A stretch of 64,000 nucleotides of DNA, taken from the NCBI GenBank assembly GCA_965140555.1, contig OZ223260.1, positions 310,001 to 374,000 on the forward strand, written 5' to 3'. Numbering within the stretch: position 1 is the stretch's first letter; the number at the start of each line of letters is the position of its first letter. This DNA comes from UBA1351 sp965140555 (GTDB taxonomy: Bacteria > Bacillota > Clostridia > Lachnospirales > Vallitaleaceae). The position numbers and the translations under genes are program-made. Positions 44,206-53,653 of this stretch are shown here, piece by piece. The notes under the pieces were generated by a model. That model ran no database searches, was not told where the DNA came from, and worked only from the letters and a program-made list of their open reading frames with translations.

Positions 44206-45117
44206 ATGAATGTTAAGGATATAGTACGTCACTGGAATCTTGATGTTTCAACGGTAATTGAAATTAAATCGACACTATGGGAGTTAGACAAAAGGTATAT
44301 TTTAAAGTGTGTCTCCGATCAACATATCATTCTAAAACTGAATATATATGTGGAATTGAAAGCACTCGGTATACCGGTACCTGAAATTATTCAGACAAAT
44401 GACAATCAGGTTTTCTTCAGAGATGAAAGCAACTATTATTTTATATATCGTAAAATTGAAGGGACGCATATTGATGCCAAAACATTTATCGAAACCCCTC
44501 AAATCGCGACTAATGTCGGAACGGTTATAGGGAACTTGCATTTAGCCTTTAATGACCTTGAACATCAGTCGAGTTTTGAAAACGCTAACCTCGTGGATGA
44601 AATGAATGGCTGGATTAGAGAGAATATTACAAAACTACCCGAGGAACGATATGCCTATAAATACTTTGATACCTGTGTCGATAAATTGACGGCTATATAT
44701 GATACATTGAATCGACAAATCATTCATCGCGATCTTCACTTAGAGAACTTACTTTTTATGGATGATAAAGTAACGGGCTATATTGATTTTGACTTAACGC
44801 AAATCAATGTAAGAATTTTTGATATCGCTTATTTTCTAATAAACTTCATGGTGGGTAAAACAGACGATCCCGTCTATATTGAAAAATGGAAGGAAGCAGT
44901 CGCTCATTTTTTGAAGGGCTATCAACAGGTTAATGCACTGTCGACCTTTGAGTTGCATGCGATACATACGATGATGTGCTGCATTGAGTTGTTATTTGTC
45001 GCTTTTTTTCATCAGTATGACAATGAAGATTTTTCAAGGGGAGCCGAGGAATGTTTGGTGTGGCTTGTTCAAAATGAACACGCGTTAGCTGCATGTTTTG
45101 AAGGGAGCGTTTTTTAA
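44206..45117 (+). CDS. APH-type phosphotransferase (aminoglycoside/choline kinase fold)
   Basis: 303 residues from the ATG at 44206 (GAAAGAG upstream). Catalytic loop IIHRDLHLENLLF (about residues 175-187) with the Asp base and Asn, and the metal-binding GYIDFDLTQ. An upstream ATP-binding part is present (ILKCVSDQHIILKLN), with YRKIEGTHID as hinge. Substrates of the family include homoserine, choline, fructosamine and antibiotics; no specific one can be chosen. The next small membrane gene overlaps its stop. Confidence 0.82.
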   Translation: MNVKDIVRHWNLDVSTVIEIKSTLWELDKRYILKCVSDQHIILKLNIYVELKALGIPVPEIIQTNDNQVFFRDESNYYFIYRKIEGTHIDAKTFIETPQIATNVGTVIGNLHLAFNDLEHQSSFENANLVDEMNGWIRENITKLPEERYAYKYFDTCVDKLTAIYDTLNRQIIHRDLHLENLLFMDDKVTGYIDFDLTQINVRIFDIAYFLINFMVGKTDDPVYIEKWKEAVAHFLKGYQQVNALSTFELHAIHTMMCCIELLFVAFFHQYDNEDFSRGAEECLVWLVQNEHALAACFEGSVF

Positions 45118-45338
45118 TGAAACAGATGATTTTTGGTAGTTCATTATTTTTAGGTGGTATTATTTCTATGACACTAATCATTACAAGAAGTACCGAGCTC
45201 TATTGGGGATTATATTTTTGGTTGATGTTGGGATTTGCAATTAGCGGATTCTTAATCATGATTTTTCAGGCCTTCGGTAATGAAGGATGGAAGCATTTTT
45301 TTAGTTCAAATTATGATATTAACGGAAATCGAAAATAA
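45117..45338 (+). CDS. small two-TM membrane protein
   Basis: 73 residues; the start overlaps the preceding stop (TAATG) and GAAGGGAG lies upstream. Two hydrophobic segments (about 4-21 and 29-50) with a short basic C-terminus. Translationally coupled to the kinase-like gene. Family not recognised. Confidence 0.55.
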   Translation: MKQMIFGSSLFLGGIISMTLIITRSTELYWGLYFWLMLGFAISGFLIMIFQAFGNEGWKHFFSSNYDINGNRK

Positions 45339-45643
45339 TCACACATATAGCAGAATAAAACTCAATAGTTCATCAACAGCTTACTCGATTATTCGAACAC
45401 TATCATGAAAACAGACAGGTTACTTTTAATTATTGTACAGAAGTATACTCCGGGCAAATAGACGAAAACCCTAGATAATTCTTTGAAACATAGGGGATTG
45501 ACTATCCGATGACAGAGAACATATCATGTTCGATGTGTGTGGTAGACTGTAAGACTCACTTAATATAGACAGATAAAGTTCAGCTCAAAAATTAAATAGT
45601 AGTTATATCAGGTCCATCAATGAATCACAAGGAGGATATTCAT
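45339..45643. other. non-coding stretch with a possible gene remnant
   Basis: No supported gene. A short frame at about 45366-45476 (LTRLFEHYHENRQVTFNYCT) may be the end of a YolD-like gene, but it lacks a start and further homology, so I do not call it. Confidence 0.3.
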
Positions 45644-47971
45644 ATGAAAAAGGAAATGAAGGGAAAGCTTACTATCTATTCAATAACGACTAAGTTACTT
45701 ATCTGCTCTGCTATTATTGTACTCTTAGGTTGCGGACATAATAAAGTGAATGGATTATTACAGGACGGTGCAGTAGACAATGGCTATACATTGATGTGGG
45801 AAGATGATTTTGATGGCGATGAATTGGATCTTTCGAGTTGGAATTATGAATACCACGAACCCGGTTGGGTCAACAATGAATTGCAAGAATATACGGATTC
45901 AGATGACAATATCTATCTTGAAGATGGTAAACTTATTATCCAAGCGCTAAAAAAGGAAGTCGGTTCAGAAGTTACTTATACTTCAGGAAGAATTAATACG
46001 AAAGATAAACACGATTATAAATACGGTAAATTTGAAGTAAGAGCTAAAGTTCCCAATGGAAAAGGATTTCTTCCGGCGTTTTGGATGATGCCGACAGATG
46101 AGAATCTTTACGGACAATGGCCAAAATGCGGAGAAATTGATATTATGGAAGTTTTAGGAGATGAAACGGACACTGTCCATGGAACCCTTCATTTTGGAGA
46201 GCCACATACATCAACAGAAGGGACTTATGAACTGGTAAATGGTGATTTTTCCTCAGACTTTCATGTTTATTCCTGTGAATGGGAGCCGGGTGAAATCCGA
46301 TTTTATGTTGATGGTACCCTCTATTATACCGAGAATGACTGGTTTACCAAAAGGGATGGTTTTGGAGAAATAACCTATCCTGCGCCTTTTGATCAACCGT
46401 TCTATCTTATCTTGAATTTGGCTGTTGGTGGAAATTGGCCGGGAAATCCTGATGAGGATGCTGTTTTTGGCGAAAATGCCAGATTTGTTATAGATTATGT
46501 AAAGGCATATCAAAAGGATTATTATGATGAAGATGTTGAGCGACCTGAAGAGGACTTGATATTTGATGATCCTGATGAAGAGGGAAATTATGTTGTTAAC
46601 GGTGATTTTTCAGATGAAGAAGACTTTTCTGATGATGTATATTGGCAGCTTCTATTGGCCGGTGAAGGTGATGCATCTGCCGCTATTATAAATGATGAAT
46701 TACGCATTACTACCCTTAACCCGGGAACTCTTGATTATAGTGTTCAACTTGTTGAAGCTCATATGCCCATGATACAAGGTAAAAAATATCAATTGTCCTT
46801 CGATGCATATGCTTCTTCTCCTCGTAGTATGATTGTGAATGTTACCGGCCCTGACAAAGGTTATAAACGATATTTAGAGGATTCAACTGTTGAACTGACA
46901 GAAGGATCCAGCACCTACACCTTCGACTTTGATATAACCGATAAGAGTGATGTGAATGGAAGAATAGAGTTCAATCTAGGTAATCAAAATTCTCAAGCTG
47001 ATGTATACTTGACAAATGTCAGCCTGAAAATTATAGGGGACGTTCCTATTCCTGAAGTTGAAAAGAGTGTTTTACCTGATGGAAACTATGTCTATAACGG
47101 AGAATTCCAAGAAGGTCCCCAACGGATGAAGTATTGGGAAGTCCATGGGAATGCTGATACGAATGTCTCTGTCACCAATAATGATAACATTCGAGAACTT
47201 AAGGCTGAAGTATCGAATGCTGATTATATAAGTGATGTCACTGTAAAGCAAGACGCCATTGCTTTATCCCATAGTAAAGACTACATCTTATCCTTTTCTG
47301 GATATGCAGATAATAATGCAGCAATAAAAGTCAGAATCTCTAATCAGACTTTTGATTGCGTGTTATCGACAGAACAGTCCATGTACTCCTATTCATTCAC
47401 AACAGGGGCAGACATTGATCTAACCGAATTAGTTTTTCTGCTAGGGAAAAATGGGACAATGTATTTGGATAATATTCGTATTACAGAAGATAGCCTATTA
47501 ATTAATGGTGATTTCACAAGTGGAATGGTAGGCTATGAACTCTATGCAGCGACACCAACGGATGTGAGCTATGTGATTGATGAACTTAATGAAGATAAGG
47601 CCATATCGATTACCATTAAAAATACCGGTGATGCAGATTGGAAAATTCAGTTGAAACAAAATAATATTCAGCTAATCAAAGGGAAATCTTACCGAATTAG
47701 TTTTGATGCAAAGTCAACGCTAGATAGAGATATGATGTATGCGCTCCAACGGGATGGTTCTTCTGATGATGACTGGACACCTTATTCCGGTACGCAAATT
47801 GTAGCGTTAAAGGACACTTATCAAACCTTTACCCATGAGTTCACCATGGAAGGGGAGAGTGATCCAAACACAATCCTGAGTCTCTCCATGGGAGCTGTAA
47901 ATGGTGTCCAACTTACAACTACACATGATATAGTAATTGATAATATTCAACTCGAAGAGATATCCAATTAG
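45644..47971 (+). CDS. GH16 beta-glucanase lipoprotein with carbohydrate-binding modules
   Basis: 775 residues from the ATG at 45644 (AAGGAGG upstream). Lipobox LLGC (Cys30) anchors it to the outside of the membrane. Catalytic domain about 45-295 with E164-x-D166-x-x-E169 in CGEIDIMEVLG, the GH16 active site, and AFWMMPTDENLYGQWP before it, as in laminarinases (endo-beta-1,3-glucanases). Three CBM4/9-like modules follow, each beginning with N-G-D/E-F: VVNGDFSDEEDF (about 325), YNGEFQEGPQRMKYW (about 485) and INGDFTSGMVGYEL (about 620). It probably cuts beta-1,3- or mixed-linkage glucans. Confidence 0.92.
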   Translation: MKKEMKGKLTIYSITTKLLICSAIIVLLGCGHNKVNGLLQDGAVDNGYTLMWEDDFDGDELDLSSWNYEYHEPGWVNNELQEYTDSDDNIYLEDGKLIIQALKKEVGSEVTYTSGRINTKDKHDYKYGKFEVRAKVPNGKGFLPAFWMMPTDENLYGQWPKCGEIDIMEVLGDETDTVHGTLHFGEPHTSTEGTYELVNGDFSSDFHVYSCEWEPGEIRFYVDGTLYYTENDWFTKRDGFGEITYPAPFDQPFYLILNLAVGGNWPGNPDEDAVFGENARFVIDYVKAYQKDYYDEDVERPEEDLIFDDPDEEGNYVVNGDFSDEEDFSDDVYWQLLLAGEGDASAAIINDELRITTLNPGTLDYSVQLVEAHMPMIQGKKYQLSFDAYASSPRSMIVNVTGPDKGYKRYLEDSTVELTEGSSTYTFDFDITDKSDVNGRIEFNLGNQNSQADVYLTNVSLKIIGDVPIPEVEKSVLPDGNYVYNGEFQEGPQRMKYWEVHGNADTNVSVTNNDNIRELKAEVSNADYISDVTVKQDAIALSHSKDYILSFSGYADNNAAIKVRISNQTFDCVLSTEQSMYSYSFTTGADIDLTELVFLLGKNGTMYLDNIRITEDSLLINGDFTSGMVGYELYAATPTDVSYVIDELNEDKAISITIKNTGDADWKIQLKQNNIQLIKGKSYRISFDAKSTLDRDMMYALQRDGSSDDDWTPYSGTQIVALKDTYQTFTHEFTMEGESDPNTILSLSMGAVNGVQLTTTHDIVIDNIQLEEISN

Positions 47972-47983
47972 AAAGATAAGACA

Positions 47984-48067
47984 AAGGTGCTAAACTTTCG
48001 CATACATTCTATAATTACCTTGATACAACAAAGTATATAGAATGTATGCGATACAGCACCTTTTTTT
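47984..48067 (+). terminator. long terminator hairpin
   Basis: AGGTGCT and CGCATACATTCTATA pair with TATAGAATGTATGCG and AGCACCT, with an interior loop, followed by seven T. Confidence 0.85.
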
Positions 48068-48123
48068 GCAAGGATAGCTTATGAAACGTTATAGATTCAA
48101 TGACTATTGAAGTAGAGGAGACA

Positions 48124-48819
48124 ATGATGAGTAATAGAGCAAACTCCGTTATTATGGAATTTCCATTAAGAGGTGAATGGCTGACACCTAACACACCAGG
48201 AAGCAAAGTTCCCAGTCATGGCACGAATAAATTCGGAACACGTTTTGCCGTCGATTTTATTCAAGTTGATTGGACTAGAAAAGGGTGGCCTTCTTATAGA
48301 GCTAGTCTATTGAAGTATTTGATTTTAGGGTTATCTACAGATGACTATTATTGTTGGGAGCAACCTATATTTTCACCCTGTGATGGCAAGGTAGTTCAAG
48401 TTGCTGATGGCTATAAAGAACCTAGACGAACGAATCTATGGCGAGATATGTTTAAGGCGACTTATAATGCTAAACATTTTGATCCAACTAAAGAAGATAT
48501 CCAGTCAATTGCAGGGAATTATGTTATTATTCAGATTGAGGAGAATATGTATGTGGCGTTAATTCATCTCAGAAGAGGATCAATCAACGTTATGAAGGGC
48601 CAAAGTATTAAAAAGGGTGAAGCGATTGGAATGGTCGGCCATTCGGGGAATTCATACATGCCCCATTTACATTTTCAGTTAATGGATAGTATTGATATTG
48701 CCATAGCAAAGGGAATACCGTTTGTATTTGATAAATATGAGCTATTTATTGACGGTCAATGGGAAGTAATAAGAAATCATGTTCCAAAGAGCAGTGATAG
48801 AATACGATTTACCTTCTGA
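48124..48819 (+). CDS. M23 (LytM-type) metallopeptidase-like protein
   Basis: 231 residues; an ATG at 48124 or 48127 follows AGAGGAG. Peptidase M23 signature: HGTNKFGTRFAVDF (first His and Asp ligands), PCDGKVVQV, a G-x-Y-V-I-I strand, and the HxH motif in HSGNSYMPHLHFQL. There is no signal peptide or transmembrane segment. That is unusual for a peptidoglycan hydrolase and suggests either non-classical export or a cytoplasmic role. Similar small M23-like proteins are common in Firmicutes. Confidence 0.85.
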   Translation: MMSNRANSVIMEFPLRGEWLTPNTPGSKVPSHGTNKFGTRFAVDFIQVDWTRKGWPSYRASLLKYLILGLSTDDYYCWEQPIFSPCDGKVVQVADGYKEPRRTNLWRDMFKATYNAKHFDPTKEDIQSIAGNYVIIQIEENMYVALIHLRRGSINVMKGQSIKKGEAIGMVGHSGNSYMPHLHFQLMDSIDIAIAKGIPFVFDKYELFIDGQWEVIRNHVPKSSDRIRFTF

Positions 48820-48860
48820 TATAGAAAGTTCGGGTTGTAAAAATTAGGGGGATGTGTATA

Positions 48861-49464
48861 ATGAACGCAAAGAAAATAGTGATTCTATTTGCTGTAATTT
48901 TGTCCTTTGCTACAGTGGTGCTAATCATCGGAACTAGCAACAATGAAGAGGCGCTAAATAAAAATAGCCCATTAGAATCTGTAGGGATATGTGCTTTTGG
49001 AAGATATTGAATGGGTACATCAAAATGCTACGATATATAAAGAATTAGGGATAGAGGATGTGTACATAGGTGATAGGTATGAAGCCGCAGTTAGTCGTTA
49101 TGGAGAAGCTTCTTATTTCATAAAGGATGAATATTACGAATGGTATACTTATCATCCTGAGTATGCCATAGCGGTGTATTATGAACCTGAAACCCTTACC
49201 GTTAGAAAAATGGAAATAAACTGTGAAGCGATAAAAGATGTATATAGCGTTGCTGGAAGTGTGACAACATCCTCAACGTGGGAAGAGTGGGTTAAGCTTT
49301 GTGAAGAAGAGGGTTACGAGCAAAGGGATATAAGTGAGGATGGGAATAAAGAAGAACTTATGGAAATTACAGTTAACAATGATGTGAAGGCAAGAGTCTA
49401 TAGGGATGGAGACCATGTGACAGAGATAGAGATATTCAAAGTTTATGAAATGACAGAAGATTAA
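48861..49464 (+). pseudogene. membrane-anchored protein gene with a frameshift
   Basis: The ATG at 48861 (GGGGGATG upstream) opens a frame with an N-terminal anchor (IVILFAVILSFATVVLII) that runs to a stop at 49008. The remaining protein (LLEDIEWVHQNATIYKELGI ... FKVYEMTED) continues in another frame open from 48991 to 49464. A single indel near 48982-48991 would join them into one protein of about 200 residues. Family not recognised; the C-terminal part is acidic and beta-rich. Confidence 0.55.
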
Positions 49465-49493
49465 TTGCATCTCTCTTAAAGGAGGTCATGTTG

Positions 49494-49859
49494 TTGAAAA
49501 AAAAATATATAGTTGGTGGTATCGTTCTTATTATACTGGCAGCTATTTTTTATTATGAAATAACGGCAAGAATCGAGTTGAATCAATTGGTTGAAAGTAT
49601 CGAAGAGAACCAATATACCATTCAAAAATCAGCTGATGGGAATTCGGGTCGTGAGTTATCTAGTGAGAAAATAGAGGCGTTACTGTCCATTCTTGTAGAA
49701 TCTGATTTTCACAGAGATATTCACATACTGCCAAAAGGCGGATGGGGCTATTACCTTGATCTTGAAGTGGAGGATGAGGTAATCCGTGTGGTATTCAGTC
49801 AACCGGATTCTATATCGATTAACTCAGCGACATATACAGTAGATACAATTATAGAATGA
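49494..49859 (+). CDS. membrane-anchored protein, unknown function
   Basis: About 121 residues. The AAAGGAGG at 49479-49486 is too close to the ATG at 49488, so the TTG at 49494 is the likely start. N-terminal anchor (IVGGIVLIILAAIFYY), then an exported part with LPKGGWGYYLDLEVEDEVIR. It follows the frameshifted gene by 29 bases, and the two may form an operon. No family recognised. Confidence 0.55.
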   Translation: MKKKYIVGGIVLIILAAIFYYEITARIELNQLVESIEENQYTIQKSADGNSGRELSSEKIEALLSILVESDFHRDIHILPKGGWGYYLDLEVEDEVIRVVFSQPDSISINSATYTVDTIIE

Positions 49860-49903
49860 ATACATTGTAGTAAAATAATTAATCTTGAGTTAGGAATGGT
49901 AGA

Positions 49904-50695
49904 ATGAATAATGACAAGTTAAAGAAACAAAGGGTCTTAATAACCGGAGTTAGTCGTCCAATGGGGATAGGCTATACCCTTGCCGAAAAATTCCTTGAAC
50001 GAGGAGCCACGGTTTTAACCCATGGTTATGAGGTCTATGATAAAGCTATCAACTATTCTGATGCAGGGCAATCTTATGAGGAGCATTTTGTACAATTAGC
50101 CTCTTCGAAAGAAACAACGGTATACCCCTTAACCTCTTCAGATTTATCGCAAAAGAATGCAGCGGAAGGGGTAATAAAAGAAGCCTTAGAATATGTTCCG
50201 TTTATTAATGGGATGGTCCTAAATCACGCCTATTCAACCCATGCAGAAATTGGTACATGGTCGGAAGAACATATTGCTAAACATCTGGATGTCAACGTGA
50301 AGGCGAGTATGCTTCTTGTTCAAGGGTTTGTAAATCAACTTCCTGAGAATGAAGAAGGGGTTATCACACTGTTTACTAGCGGTCAGTACCTTGGTCCAAT
50401 GAGTGATGAAATCGCTTATGCCGTATCTAAGGATGCCATTATAGGACTATGTCGTCAGTTATCAGCAACCCTAGGGTCTAGGCATATTCGTGTGAACTGT
50501 GTGAAGCCCGGGCCAACAGACACCGGTTATTCCATTGACGAGGCCCATAATGAAATCGCGTCACGCTTCCCTTCTAAAAAATGGGGTATTCCGGACGATA
50601 TTGCGCGATTAGTTCTATTTCTTCATAGCAATGATGGTCGGTGGATTACAGGACAAGTCATAGGTAGCGAAGGCGGTTTTAACCGCTATTTATAG
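49904..50695 (+). CDS. SDR-family oxidoreductase
   Basis: 263 residues. Rossmann NAD(P)-binding motif TGVSRPMGIGYTLAEKF, then NHAYSTH, a catalytic Ser in FTSGQYLGPM and the YxxxK pair in YAVSKDAIIG; VNCVKPGPTDTGY and a closing ITGQVIGSEGGF complete the classical SDR pattern. Resembles 3-oxoacyl-[ACP] reductase-like SDRs often annotated in antibiotic clusters. No substrate can be assigned. Confidence 0.87.
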   Translation: MNNDKLKKQRVLITGVSRPMGIGYTLAEKFLERGATVLTHGYEVYDKAINYSDAGQSYEEHFVQLASSKETTVYPLTSSDLSQKNAAEGVIKEALEYVPFINGMVLNHAYSTHAEIGTWSEEHIAKHLDVNVKASMLLVQGFVNQLPENEEGVITLFTSGQYLGPMSDEIAYAVSKDAIIGLCRQLSATLGSRHIRVNCVKPGPTDTGYSIDEAHNEIASRFPSKKWGIPDDIARLVLFLHSNDGRWITGQVIGSEGGFNRYL

Positions 50696-50800
50696 GATGA
50701 AGGCGTCTAATGGGGATACTAAGAATTTTTACTAGTAATTACCCGTGAGGTGTTTTCTTCTATTTCTAAGTATGATATGATAAGACGGTAGATTTTGAGA

Positions 50801-51000
50801 CATGGGGATGTTGAGGGATTATATCATTATATGATTAGCCCGACAAATGCAAGTTTCACTAAATTCACATACAATATATAGATTACGTAGATGCGTTCGT
50901 AACAATATATTGTATGTAAAAGTTCAACTATATGCTTTTGTCGACCTAACCATTATATGAAGTATCTATAAAATTCAATAACATCGAACAACTACATAGA
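50801..51000 (+). repeat. recurring 5' leader, interrupted by the palindromic repeat
   Basis: The left part GGGGATGTTGAGGGATT (50804-50820) matches the 60.8-kb leader. The right part AAATTCAATAACATCGAACA followed by ACTACATAG (50970-51000) also matches. The 101-bp palindromic repeat lies between them. Confidence 0.5.
50849..50949. repeat. 101-bp palindromic intergenic repeat, copy 2
   Basis: Same length as 27053-27153 and about 94% identical by eye. CGACAAATGCA on the left and the complementary TGCTTTTGTCG on the right form outer arms; ACAATATATAG and AACAATATATTGT form the inner stem. Confidence 0.8.
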
Positions 51001-51048
51001 CTCTTTAATTTTACACCAGTGACTTACTTTAGAGAGAGGAAGTTGATA

Positions 51049-51525
51049 ATGACATATAAAATTCTAGAACCTTGTGACCAGGAGAAATTATTAGCTTTTG
51101 AAAAAGGGATCCATCTATCGGAACCGGATATATGGGTTCATTCTTTTGATGAGGAAGCCTTTTTGAACAATATGCAGACCATTGATTTATCCGATAGGAG
51201 CAGTAATTTTATTATTGGTGCCTTTAATTCAGAAAATGAAATGGTTGGTCGATGTGATGTCATCAAATATAGGAGTCTTATGGAGTTTACCTATTCTGCC
51301 TATATAGATTGGCTTTATGTTGATATAAATTATCGGAAAAAGGGTGTTGGCACGGAACTTATAAGGACGGCTGTCGATTATATTGAGAAGAGCGGTGTAT
51401 CCTATACATATTTGTTCACAGCAAGCAACAAAGATTCTTTGACATTCTATAGTAAGCTGCCTGACTTCACATTACGCGATATGCAAGTGGCTTATAAGTA
51501 TTCCGATAACGGTGTTAGACATTAA
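51049..51525 (+). CDS. GNAT acetyltransferase
   Basis: 158 residues from the ATG at 51049 (AGAGAGGAAG upstream). Acetyl-CoA loop in IDWLYVDINYRKKGVGTELI and a late YLFTASNKDSLTFYSKLPDF, the usual C-terminal beta-bulge and helix. N-terminal third divergent. Acceptor unknown. Transcribed from behind the interrupted leader. Confidence 0.82.
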   Translation: MTYKILEPCDQEKLLAFEKGIHLSEPDIWVHSFDEEAFLNNMQTIDLSDRSSNFIIGAFNSENEMVGRCDVIKYRSLMEFTYSAYIDWLYVDINYRKKGVGTELIRTAVDYIEKSGVSYTYLFTASNKDSLTFYSKLPDFTLRDMQVAYKYSDNGVRH

Positions 51526-51597
51526 ATGATTAGGGAACTTGCTTTTGGCACCTTAATCAATTATAAAATAAATTATCAATGAGAAGGAGTATATCAT

Positions 51598-52710
51598 ATG
51601 AGTTATTCAGTAGAAAAACATGCGAAGCTTATTGTTCATTATTGTTTGGAGCTTGGTAATGAAGACTATGTCTTTATAACGAGTACTGCATTATGTGAGC
51701 CGTTGATTTCAGCAATAAAGAAAGAGGCCACCATCGTAGGCGCACAGATTATAACAAATATAAGTTTTGAAGATGATGCGGCTATTTTGTACCAATATGC
51801 CAGTGATGAATTTCTTGAACGACCGGACCCTTTTATCTCTTTTTTAACAGAAAAAATAACAGCATATGTCAATATCGATGCGCCTTATAATCTAAAATCA
51901 AATACAAATGTTGATCCGGATAAAATCAAGAAAAGAAATCAAGCCAATGAGGATTCTTTTGCTCGCATATTAGAGCGAATGGGGGAAGGGAACTTAAAAT
52001 TGCTTATGACCGAATACCCAACAGCAGCTAAAGCCCAAGAATCAAGCACAAGTACATTGGCATATAGAGAGTTATTAGGCAATGCTATGGGATTTGAATT
52101 AGAGGACCCTACGGTCTTATGGAAGAAGATTCATAAGGATCAGGAAAAGTATTGCCGTTATCTCAATACGATTGATGAATTACATATAGTAAGCAAGGAT
52201 ACAGATATTACTATGTCTGTTAAAGGGCGACAATGGGTTAACTGTGATGGGAAGATCAACATGCCCGACGGTGAAGTCTTCACAGGACCCATTGAAAATA
52301 GTGTGAATGGTAAGATACGATTCAGTTATCCGGGAATATTCCAAGGAAAAGAAGTAGAAGATATTTGCTTAGAATTTGAAAACGGAAAGGTTGTTAAAGG
52401 GACAGCGATGAAGGGACAAGAACTCTTAGACTCAGTATTAGACACTGATGAAGGAGCTCGTTTTGTTGGTGAAATTGCAGTAGGAACAAATTACGGTGTT
52501 ATGAATTTCACGAAAAACATACTTTTGGACGAAAAGACAGGGGGCACCATCCATCTGGCTATCGGCCATTCCCTTCCGGATACAGGTGGTGTTAATGAAT
52601 CCGTAATACATTGGGACTTACTCTGTGACATGAGAGAAAATGGTCAAATCTTTGCAGATGGTCAGTTGATTTATGAAAAGGGTCAATGGATCGAGTCAAT
52701 TTTTGAATAA
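51598..52710 (+). CDS. aminopeptidase, peptidase family M29
   Basis: 370 residues, AGAAGGAG before the ATG. M29 (AmpS/PepS/aminopeptidase T) features: an N-terminal domain, then MPDGEVFTGPIENSVNGKIR, a GEIAVGTN segment carrying a metal-ligand Glu, DEKTGGTIHLAIGHSLPDTG and the end SVIHWDLLCDMRENG. Releases N-terminal amino acids from peptides in the cytoplasm. The length (usually about 370-410) and motifs are complete. Confidence 0.92.
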   Translation: MSYSVEKHAKLIVHYCLELGNEDYVFITSTALCEPLISAIKKEATIVGAQIITNISFEDDAAILYQYASDEFLERPDPFISFLTEKITAYVNIDAPYNLKSNTNVDPDKIKKRNQANEDSFARILERMGEGNLKLLMTEYPTAAKAQESSTSTLAYRELLGNAMGFELEDPTVLWKKIHKDQEKYCRYLNTIDELHIVSKDTDITMSVKGRQWVNCDGKINMPDGEVFTGPIENSVNGKIRFSYPGIFQGKEVEDICLEFENGKVVKGTAMKGQELLDSVLDTDEGARFVGEIAVGTNYGVMNFTKNILLDEKTGGTIHLAIGHSLPDTGGVNESVIHWDLLCDMRENGQIFADGQLIYEKGQWIESIFE

Positions 52711-52742
52711 GTAATAGATAATCCTATGAGGGGGAATGATGG

Positions 52743-53612
52743 ATGGATTTAATGACAAGAGTATGTCAAATCATTTATGAAGAACTAGCAGAATCCGTAA
52801 ACATTTATGAAAATAAATTCGTGGATGAGGAGGACATTGAAGATCTATATGTGGACGAAATTCAGGAACACAATCAGGAAAGTGAAAAGAGAGAGCTTGA
52901 ACTTCATCTAACTCTATCTTGGTCAGAGAACATGAATAGTCTTATTCGTAAACTTCAGGAGAATAAAGAACTACTTGAATTAGCAAAAGTTTATGAAATT
53001 ATGGGTGTTTTTGAAAGTAATATGGACTTGCGGGCTGAACCGGTATATTACGCGACGGTCTTGCAATGTGCTAGTTGCTATTATTATGCCAGTGGGAATA
53101 AAGAATTGGCGAAAGTCACTGCCGAAAGAAATTATGCCCTTCAACTTAAGGAGTTCCATAAGTTAAGCTATATCACAGAGTACTACTCAGAAGACGTTCT
53201 ACTTAAAGAGAAGAAAGAGGATGCTAAGAAAAGAGGGGGAACAGTTAGTGTCAAGATTGACACTTATGCTTTATGTGGCCTTGATTTAGAGCTTCTCGGT
53301 GATATCTGCTTGTTTTTTGATCATAAATTAGCTAAATCCTATTATAAGCGTGCAAAAAAAGTCTTTGAAGTAATTTCGAAAATAGATTCTTCGAGTTTTA
53401 CGACTGTCACCGGACAATATTCTTGGTGGGTACCCAAAGACCATTACTATCCAACGTTATTACTCTGCTTTAATCTGGATTTAGATGTACTAGAGGATGT
53501 TGAGTGCTTGGAGCGCGTGAAGTTAAAGGAGACCCTGCTCGACATTATAAGCTTGGATGACAAGAATCCCCCTATCTTTGACAAGCGTTATGATAGACAG
53601 TTTATAGACTAA
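52743..53612 (+). CDS. helical cytoplasmic protein, unknown function
   Basis: 289 residues, starts 32 bases after the aminopeptidase gene (GAGGGGGA upstream), so co-transcription is likely. The N-terminus is acidic (VDEEDIEDLYVDEIQEH). The middle has helix pairs with TPR-like spacing (VLQCASCYYYASGNKELAKV), and near 190-230 LAKSYYKRAKKVFEVISKID looks like another. I do not recognise the family; no catalytic motif is seen. Confidence 0.55.
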   Translation: MDLMTRVCQIIYEELAESVNIYENKFVDEEDIEDLYVDEIQEHNQESEKRELELHLTLSWSENMNSLIRKLQENKELLELAKVYEIMGVFESNMDLRAEPVYYATVLQCASCYYYASGNKELAKVTAERNYALQLKEFHKLSYITEYYSEDVLLKEKKEDAKKRGGTVSVKIDTYALCGLDLELLGDICLFFDHKLAKSYYKRAKKVFEVISKIDSSSFTTVTGQYSWWVPKDHYYPTLLLCFNLDLDVLEDVECLERVKLKETLLDIISLDDKNPPIFDKRYDRQFID

Positions 53613-53653
53613 AACTTAATAAAACAGATTACAGATCATGGAGGGGTACGCAT

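Noticed and set aside
45362..45480. Possible YolD-like gene remnant
   Set aside because: Only about 37 residues without a start; similarity is too weak to call.
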